Assembly: GCA_913776795.1 (NCBI GenBank)
Contig: CAJYRH010000243.1
Location: forward strand, 1 to 10,788
Length of the DNA: 10,788 nt
From: an uncultured Pseudorhodoferax sp.
Lineage (GTDB): Bacteria > Pseudomonadota > Gammaproteobacteria > Burkholderiales > Burkholderiaceae
Reading direction: 5' to 3'
In this document: in pieces, positions 6,563 through 10,788 of the stretch
How positions within the stretch are numbered: the stretch's first letter is position 1
Layout of the letters: each line of letters starts with the position of its first letter
The notes under the pieces: generated by a model
Databases searched by the model: none
What the model saw: only the letters and a program-made list of their open reading frames with translations
What the model was told of the DNA's origin: nothing
Made by a program: the position numbers and the translations under genes

Positions 6563-8541
6563 CAGATGTCCACCTCGACGGCGTCGCCATGCAGTTCCAT
6601 CAGTTCGCGACGGGATGCGGCTTCGCCCTTGCCCATGAGCTTGGTGATCAGTTGCTCGGTGCCGGTGAAGTCCACGGCACCGAGCTGCACCGGCAGCAGG
6701 CGCCGCGTGTCGGGGTTCAGCGTGGTGTCCCACAGCTGCTCCGCACTCATCTCGCCCAGGCCCTTGAACCGGCTGATGGTCCAGCTGCCCTCGCGTACGC
6801 CTTCCTTGCGCAGTTTATCGAGGATGGCCGTCAGTTCACCAGCGTCCAGCGCATAGGCCTTAGAGGCAGGCTTCTTGCCGCGCGCCGGCGCGTCGACGCG
6901 AAACAACGGCGGACGCGCCACGAACACATGGCCGGCCTCGATGAGCTTGGGGAAGTGGCGGAAGAACAAGGTGAGCAGCAGCACCTGGATGTGCGAGCCG
7001 TCCACGTCGGCATCGGCCAGGATGCAGATCTTGCCGTAGCGCAGGCCCGACAGGTCAGGGCTGTCGTTCGGGCCATGCGGGTCGACGCCCACGGCCACCG
7101 AGATGTCGTGGATCTCGGTGTTGGCGAACAGCCGGTCGCGCTCGACCTCCCAGGTGTTGAGCACCTTGCCGCGCAGCGGCAGCACGGCCTGGCATTCCTT
7201 GTCGCGGCCCATCTTGGCGCTGCCGCCGGCCGAGTCGCCCTCCACCAGAAACACCTCGTTGTGCGAGATGTCGCGGCTTTCGCAGTCGGTCAGCTTGCCT
7301 GGGAGCACGGCCACGCCGGAGCCCTTGCGCTTCTCGACCTTCTGGCCGGCGCGCTGGCGCGTCTGCGCAGCGCGGATGGCCAGCTCGGCCAGCTTCTTGC
7401 CGTAGTCGACGTGCTGGTTGAGCCACAGCTCGAGCGCCGGGCGCACAAAGCTGGCCACCAGGCGCACGGCGTCGCGCGAGTTCAGCCGCTCCTTGATCTG
7501 GCCCTGGAACTGCGGGTCCAGCACCTTGGCCGACAGCACGTAGCTGGCGCGCGCGAACACGTCTTCCGGCAGCAGCTTGACGCCCTTGGGCAACAGCGAA
7601 TGCAGCTCGATGAAGCTCTTGACGGCCGTGAACAGGCCTTCGCGCAGGCCGGCCTCGTGCGTGCCGCCAGCGCTGGTCGGGATCAGGTTGACGTAGCTCT
7701 CGCGCACCACGTGCCCGTCCTCGGTGAAGGCCACCGACCATTGCGCGCCCTCGCCCTCGGCGAAGGTCTCGTTGCTGTCGGCATAACCCGCGCCCTCGAA
7801 CAGCGGGATCACAGGGTCCGCCGTGAGCGTCTGCGCAAGGTAGTCGGTCAGGCCGCCCTTGTACTGCCAGGTCTGGCTGTCTCGGGTCTTCTCCACGGTC
7901 AGCGAGACCGTGACGCCGGGCATCAGCACCGCCTTGCTGCGCAGCAGGTGGGCCAGCTCCTGCATGGGCAGGGCGTCGCTGTCGAAGTACTTGGCGTCGG
8001 GCCACACGCGCACCGAGGTGCCGGTCCGGCGGTCGCCCTCGCCGGCCTTGCGCACGACCAGCGGCTCGGCCACGTCGCCGTCGGCGAAGACCAGGCGCGC
8101 CACCTGCCCTTCGCGGTGGCTGGTGACCTCCAGCCGTTTGGCCAGCGCGTTGGTGACGGACACGCCCACGCCGTGCAGGCCGCCGGAGAAGCTGTAGGCG
8201 CCTCCCTTGCCCTTGTCGAACTTGCCGCCGGCGTGCAGCCGGGTGAACACCAGTTCGATGACGGGCGCGTTTTCTTCGGGGTGCATGCCGAACGGGATGC
8301 CGCGGCCGTCGTCGTCGATGCCGACCGAACCGTCGGCGAACAACGTCACGCGGATGCGCTTGCCGTGGCCGGCCAGCGCCTCGTCGGCGGCGTTGTCCAG
8401 CACTTCCTGGACCACATGCAGCGGGTTGTCGGTGCGCGTGTACATGCCTGGCCGCTGCTTGACGGGCTCCAGGCCTTTGAGAACTCGGATGGAGGCTTCG
8501 CCGTACTGCGGCTGTGCCTTAACGGAGGGTTGGGTTGCCAT
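6562..8541 (-). CDS. parE: DNA topoisomerase IV subunit B
   Basis: This 659-residue protein is the ATPase subunit of topoisomerase IV. The GHKL ATP site shows EVLDNAADEA with catalytic Glu46 and Mg-binding Asn50, DDDGRGIP (76-83) and the lid GLHGVGVSVTNAL (121-133). The TOPRIM domain has LVEGDSAGGSAKMGRD with Glu434 and ILADADVDGSH with Asp510 and Asp512, the metal-binding acidic residues. The end, RFKGLGEMSAEQLWDTTLNP (591-610), is the standard GyrB/ParE C-terminal block. GyrB would normally carry a large insertion or greater length (about 800 residues), so ParE is the better call, supported by the parC partner downstream. The start at 8541 fits the usual N-terminus (YGEASIRVLKGLEPVKQRPGMY begins at residue 13). 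The open frame continues to 8667 but that extension would overlap the divergent MFS start. No ribosome site precedes the ATG, and a -10-like element lies very close. Confidence 0.96.
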   Translation of the reverse strand: MATQPSVKAQPQYGEASIRVLKGLEPVKQRPGMYTRTDNPLHVVQEVLDNAADEALAGHGKRIRVTLFADGSVGIDDDGRGIPFGMHPEENAPVIELVFTRLHAGGKFDKGKGGAYSFSGGLHGVGVSVTNALAKRLEVTSHREGQVARLVFADGDVAEPLVVRKAGEGDRRTGTSVRVWPDAKYFDSDALPMQELAHLLRSKAVLMPGVTVSLTVEKTRDSQTWQYKGGLTDYLAQTLTADPVIPLFEGAGYADSNETFAEGEGAQWSVAFTEDGHVVRESYVNLIPTSAGGTHEAGLREGLFTAVKSFIELHSLLPKGVKLLPEDVFARASYVLSAKVLDPQFQGQIKERLNSRDAVRLVASFVRPALELWLNQHVDYGKKLAELAIRAAQTRQRAGQKVEKRKGSGVAVLPGKLTDCESRDISHNEVFLVEGDSAGGSAKMGRDKECQAVLPLRGKVLNTWEVERDRLFANTEIHDISVAVGVDPHGPNDSPDLSGLRYGKICILADADVDGSHIQVLLLTLFFRHFPKLIEAGHVFVARPPLFRVDAPARGKKPASKAYALDAGELTAILDKLRKEGVREGSWTISRFKGLGEMSAEQLWDTTLNPDTRRLLPVQLGAVDFTGTEQLITKLMGKGEAASRRELMELHGDAVEVDI

Positions 8542-8549
8542 GGCGCGGG

Positions 8550-8555
8550 ATTGTA
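8550..8555 (-). promoter_or_regulatory. -10-like element for parE, implying a very short leader
   Basis: On the minus strand TACAAT (5 of 6 to TATAAT) lies 8 bases before the parE ATG. Transcription about 7 bases downstream would start within 1-2 bases of the codon, giving a leaderless or nearly leaderless message. That would agree with the absence of a ribosome site. I see no good -35 hexamer at 16-18 bases. Confidence 0.35.
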
Positions 8556-8631
8556 GGGTCGCCCAACGATCCCCACTGGATGCAAATACAGACCGGGCGC
8601 CTGGGCGACGGCAAGGTTCGCGCAAATTCAC

Positions 8632-8637
8632 TACAGT
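8632..8637 (+). promoter_or_regulatory. -10-like element for the MFS gene
   Basis: TACAGT (4 of 6 to TATAAT) lies 8 bases before the ATG at 8646. No convincing -35 hexamer or ribosome site is visible. The placement mirrors the element in front of the divergent parE. The rest of the 104-base gap between the two genes shows nothing else I can support. Confidence 0.28.
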
Positions 8638-8645
8638 GCGCGTCC

Positions 8646-9869
8646 ATGACAAGTACAACGAAGACATCCCTGCCGCTGGCCCGCATCCTGATCTGCGGGG
8701 GCCTGATCGTGACGCTGTCCATGGGGATCCGCCACGGTTTCGGCTTGTGGCTGCAGCCGATCACGCAGGCGAACGGCTGGACACGCGAAGCCTTCGCCCT
8801 GGCCATCGCGGTGCAGAACATCTCCTGGGGCATCGCCGGCATCTTCGCCGGCATGGCGGCCGACCGCTTCGGCGCGTTCCGCGTGCTGCTGGTCTGCGCG
8901 GCACTGTACGCGCTGGGCCTGTTCGGCATGGCGCACGCCACCACGCCGCTGATGTTCTCGCTGTCCACGGGCGTGCTGCTGGGCATGGCACAGGCCGGGA
9001 CCACCTACGCCGTGATCTTCGGTGTGATCGGGCGCAATGTCTCGGCCGAACGGCGATCCTGGGCGATGGGCATCGCGGCCGCGGCCGGTTCGTTCGGCCA
9101 GTTCCTGATGGTGCCGGTGGAGGGCTTCCTGATCGCACGCTTCGGCTGGCAGGAGGCGCTTGTGATCCTGGGCGCCGCGGCGCTGCTGATCGTGCCCCTG
9201 GCCTTTGCGCTGCGCGAGCCGGGCTTCGCGGGCGCCGCACCGGTCAGGCGCGAGCAGACCATCGGGCAGGCGCTGGCCGAGGCCTTCAAGTACCCGAGCT
9301 TCCAGCTGCTGATGGCGGGCTACTTCGTCTGCGGCTTCCAGGTCGTCTTCATCGGCGTGCACCTGCCCAGCTACCTCAAGGACCATGGCCTGTCGCCCCA
9401 GGTGGCCAGCTACGCGCTGGCGCTGGTCGGCCTGTTCAACGTGTTCGGCACCTACATCGCCGGCACGCTGGGCCAGCGCATGGCCAAGAAGAACATCCTG
9501 TCCTTCATCTACTTCGCGCGTGCAGTGGTCATCACCATTTTCGTGATGGCACCTCTTTCGCCCATGAGCGTGTACCTGTTCGCCGCCACCATGGGCCTGC
9601 TGTGGCTGTCCACGGTACCGCCGACCACCGCGGCCGTGGCCTCGATCTTCGGCATCCAGCACCTGTCGATGCTGGGCGGCTTCGTGTTCTTTTCTCACCA
9701 GATCGGATCCTTCCTGGGCGTCTGGCTCGGCGGCTACCTGTACGACCGCACTGGCAGCTACGACGTGGTGTGGATGATCACGATCGCGCTGGGCGTGTTC
9801 GCCGGCCTCGTGAACCTGCCGGTCAAAGAGGCAGCGATCCGGCGCGGCCCGTCGCTGACGGCGACATGA
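8646..9869 (+). CDS. MFS transporter, monocarboxylate/oxalate-formate antiporter-like
   Basis: This 407-residue inner-membrane protein has the twelve-helix layout of the major facilitator superfamily. It starts with hydrophobic helix 1 (LARILICGGLIVTLSMGI), then a short loop with RHGFGLWLQPITQANGWTRE, a pattern seen in monocarboxylate-transporter and OFA-like families. MFS motif A appears as GMAADRFGAFRVL (about residues 69-81), with a degenerate copy GTLGQRMAKKNIL after the central loop (about 272-284). The central cytoplasmic loop follows REPGFAG and contains RREQTIGQALAEAFKYPSF. Likely substrates are small organic anions, but nothing in the sequence settles this. The frame opens at 8535, inside parE; ATG 8646 is preferred because MTSTTKTS leads directly into helix 1. 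The stop overlaps an ATG (9866) of the next frame. Confidence 0.88.
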   Translation: MTSTTKTSLPLARILICGGLIVTLSMGIRHGFGLWLQPITQANGWTREAFALAIAVQNISWGIAGIFAGMAADRFGAFRVLLVCAALYALGLFGMAHATTPLMFSLSTGVLLGMAQAGTTYAVIFGVIGRNVSAERRSWAMGIAAAAGSFGQFLMVPVEGFLIARFGWQEALVILGAAALLIVPLAFALREPGFAGAAPVRREQTIGQALAEAFKYPSFQLLMAGYFVCGFQVVFIGVHLPSYLKDHGLSPQVASYALALVGLFNVFGTYIAGTLGQRMAKKNILSFIYFARAVVITIFVMAPLSPMSVYLFAATMGLLWLSTVPPTTAAVASIFGIQHLSMLGGFVFFSHQIGSFLGVWLGGYLYDRTGSYDVVWMITIALGVFAGLVNLPVKEAAIRRGPSLTAT

Positions 9870-9934
9870 GCACCGCCGGGCTTTCCCAAGGTGATCGGCA
9901 CCGCAGCGCGCGGCGCGAAGGTTCTCCAGTGCGC

Positions 9935-10063
9935 ATGGCCCATCTCGTTGCCCGGACCGCCGGCTGGACGGCTGCGCTGGCCGCGCTGGCCGGCGTGTTC
10001 CTCATGTACCTGCAGCCCGAGTTCATGGTGGGACTCGCCAACCAGGTCTGGGCCTGCTTTTGA
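9935..10063 (+). CDS. Small single-helix membrane protein
   Basis: This 42-residue protein reads MAHLVARTAGW followed by a hydrophobic helix (TAALAALAGVFLMYLQPEF) and a short end NQVWACF. It looks like a single-pass inner-membrane peptide. I recall similar short proteins with an MYLQPEFM-type core and a VWACF end near such methyltransferases in related bacteria, but this is from memory and unnamed. The same frame opens at ATG 9866, overlapping the MFS stop by four bases (ATGA), which would add 23 Arg-rich residues (65 in total). I prefer 9935 because the recognisable part starts there, though its AAGG (9918-9921) is 13 bases away and weak. Its stop overlaps the TTG start of the methyltransferase. 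Function is unknown; the coupling suggests co-expression with that gene. Confidence 0.6.
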   Translation: MAHLVARTAGWTAALAALAGVFLMYLQPEFMVGLANQVWACF

Positions 10064-10626
10064 GCACCACCACGCCCCCCGGCCCGCTTCAGCCGCCCTC
10101 TGCCTGGGTGAAACGCTGGGCCACACTCATACGACCCGGCGGCCGGGTGCTGGACCTGGCCTGCGGCGCGGGCCGCCATGCCTACTGGCTGCACGCGCGG
10201 GGCCTGGCCGTCACGGCAGTCGACCGCTCGCCCGAGGCCCTGGCCGGCCTGGCGCCGCTGGCCGCCGCTGGCGCCGAGGTGCTGCAAGCCGAACTCGAGC
10301 AAGGCCCCTGGCCACTCGCGGGCCGCGAGTTCGACGCCGTCGTCGTCACCAACTACCTCTGGCGCCCGCGCCTGGCCGATGTGGTGGCCGCCGTCGGCCC
10401 AGGTGGCCTGCTGGTCTACGAGACCTTCGCGCAGGGCCACGAAACCGTCGGCCGACCGGCGCGGCCCGAGTTCCTGCTGCGGCCGGGCGAACTGCTGGAC
10501 GCGGCCGCGGGCCTGCGTGTGGTGGCCTACGAGGATGGCTTCGTCGCAGAGCATCCGCGCTTCGTGCAGCGCATCGCCGCCATACGGGAAAGCCCCACGG
10601 AACTCCCGCCGCGCTACCGGCTCTGA
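10060..10626 (+). CDS. Class I SAM-dependent methyltransferase
   Basis: This 188-residue Rossmann-like methyltransferase has motif [12 protein letters not shown] (residues 30-40) for S-adenosylmethionine, an acidic residue Asp55 at the end of strand 2 (VTAVDRS) for the ribose, and [13 protein letters not shown] (91-103) as the post-strand-4 motif. [21 protein letters not shown] (113-132 region) follows. The enzyme is small and cytoplasmic, and resembles YfdX/TehB-like small methyltransferases only in general shape; the substrate is unknown. The start is TTG at 10060, sharing bases with the TGA of the small membrane protein (TTGA). No in-frame ATG lies nearby before motif I, and the ribosome site is weak, so translation probably depends on termination of the upstream small gene. 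Confidence 0.85.
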   Translation: MSTTTPPGPLQPPSAWVKRWATLIRPGGRVLDLACGAGRHAYWLHARGLAVTAVDRSPEALAGLAPLAAAGAEVLQAELEQGPWPLAGREFDAVVVTNYLWRPRLADVVAAVGPGGLLVYETFAQGHETVGRPARPEFLLRPGELLDAAAGLRVVAYEDGFVAEHPRFVQRIAAIRESPTELPPRYRL

Positions 10627-10634
10627 GCACCCTT

Positions 10635-10652
10635 CCAGCCAGGACCGGCTGG
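10635..10652 (+). terminator. Small hairpin after the methyltransferase gene
   Basis: CCAGCC (10635-10640) pairs with GGCTGG (10647-10652) around the loop AGGACC. It starts nine bases after the methyltransferase stop. No T-run follows directly (TTTTT begins at about 10665), and it abuts the dapA -10-like element, so it may terminate upstream transcription only weakly. Confidence 0.35.
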
Positions 10653-10653
10653 G

Positions 10654-10659
10654 TAGAAT
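10654..10659 (+). promoter_or_regulatory. Candidate -10 element for dapA
   Basis: TAGAAT (5 of 6 to TATAAT) lies 28 bases before the dapA ATG. I see no clear -35 hexamer at standard spacing, where the region is taken up by the CCAGCC/GGCTGG hairpin. A pyrimidine-rich leader (TTTTTCCGTTCC) follows and no ribosome site is evident before the ATG. Confidence 0.4.
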
Positions 10660-10687
10660 GCGCGTTTTTCCGTTCCACACCGCGGAC

Positions 10688-10788
10688 ATGACATCTTCCA
10701 CCGCCAGCATCACCGGCAGCATCGTCGCCCTCGTCACTCCCATGCACGAGGATGGCAGCGGCGATTACCCGGCGCTGCCATCCACGGG
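10688..10788 (+). CDS. dapA: 4-hydroxy-tetrahydrodipicolinate synthase, N-terminal fragment (3' cut by window edge)
   Basis: The 33 complete codons include [23 protein letters not shown], the typical DapA start: beta-strand 1 of the TIM barrel with the VTPM element. DapA condenses pyruvate with aspartate semialdehyde in lysine and diaminopimelate synthesis. The catalytic Lys, Tyr and the GTTGE motif lie beyond the edge, so activity cannot be assessed. The last residues read PST after YPAL, where family members usually have a charged/hydrophobic helix (R-x-L-I-D-W-H type). This is either a local divergence or an edge effect. Confidence 0.8.
   Translation, partial: MTSSTASITGSIVALVTPMHEDGSGDYPALPST

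Noticed and set aside
3584..6856. A 1090-codon open frame on the + strand running across parC, the transglycosylase and into parE
   Set aside because: It is antisense to three well-supported genes. Its translation is a Gln/His/Arg/Ala-rich mix without domains, as expected for the antisense of GC-rich coding DNA with few stops.
3290..8541. Assigning the topoisomerase pair as gyrA/gyrB
   Set aside because: Lengths (799 and 659 residues), the two genes lying close together in one operon and the lack of the long GyrB insertion fit ParC/ParE, although the C-terminal QRGGKG resembles a GyrA box.
6523..8556. A 677-codon + strand frame opposite parE
   Set aside because: Same composition bias and exact antisense overlap with parE; no motifs and no ribosome site.

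Overview
The window is very GC-rich and carries dense, overlapping genes. Gene content and order (parE, lytic transglycosylase, parC; a PhoX-family phosphatase; dapA) suggest the chromosome of a Burkholderiales bacterium, probably Comamonadaceae. The taxonomic placement is inferred from recalled protein family resemblance, not from a search. I saw no insertion sequence, CRISPR array, tRNA, rRNA or prophage signature.

Layout. Bases 3-1296 (+) hold a tightly coupled run: the tail of a probable transglutaminase-like protein, a RidA-family protein and an atypical short-chain dehydrogenase. The two junctions are 4-base ATGA overlaps. A 66-base gap then carries closely packed symmetry elements: a direct repeat resembling a PHO box, two dyads and a strong hairpin that ends one base before a start codon. 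A Tat-exported PhoX/DUF839 lipoprotein phosphatase follows (1363-3270, +). It converges on parC, with only 19 bases between the two stop codons and two competing hairpins there.

Bases 3290-8541 (-) form the topoisomerase IV block, transcribed parE, then a soluble lytic transglycosylase, then parC. The transglycosylase start overlaps the parE stop (TGATG). Divergent from parE is an MFS transporter (8646-9869, +), followed by a small one-helix protein and a class I methyltransferase that begins with TTG overlapping the preceding stop (TTGA). The window ends in the first codons of dapA, which has its own -10-like element.

How they work together. ParC and ParE are the two subunits of topoisomerase IV, which decatenates daughter chromosomes; the peptidoglycan enzyme between them suggests co-expression of segregation and wall remodelling. 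The phosphatase and the PHO-box-like repeat suggest phosphate-starvation control. The rest is metabolic housekeeping. I found no convincing undescribed multi-gene system. The most interesting signals are the regulatory cluster ahead of phoX, the SDR without its catalytic Tyr/Lys, the parE-transglycosylase-parC order, and the small membrane protein coupled to the methyltransferase.
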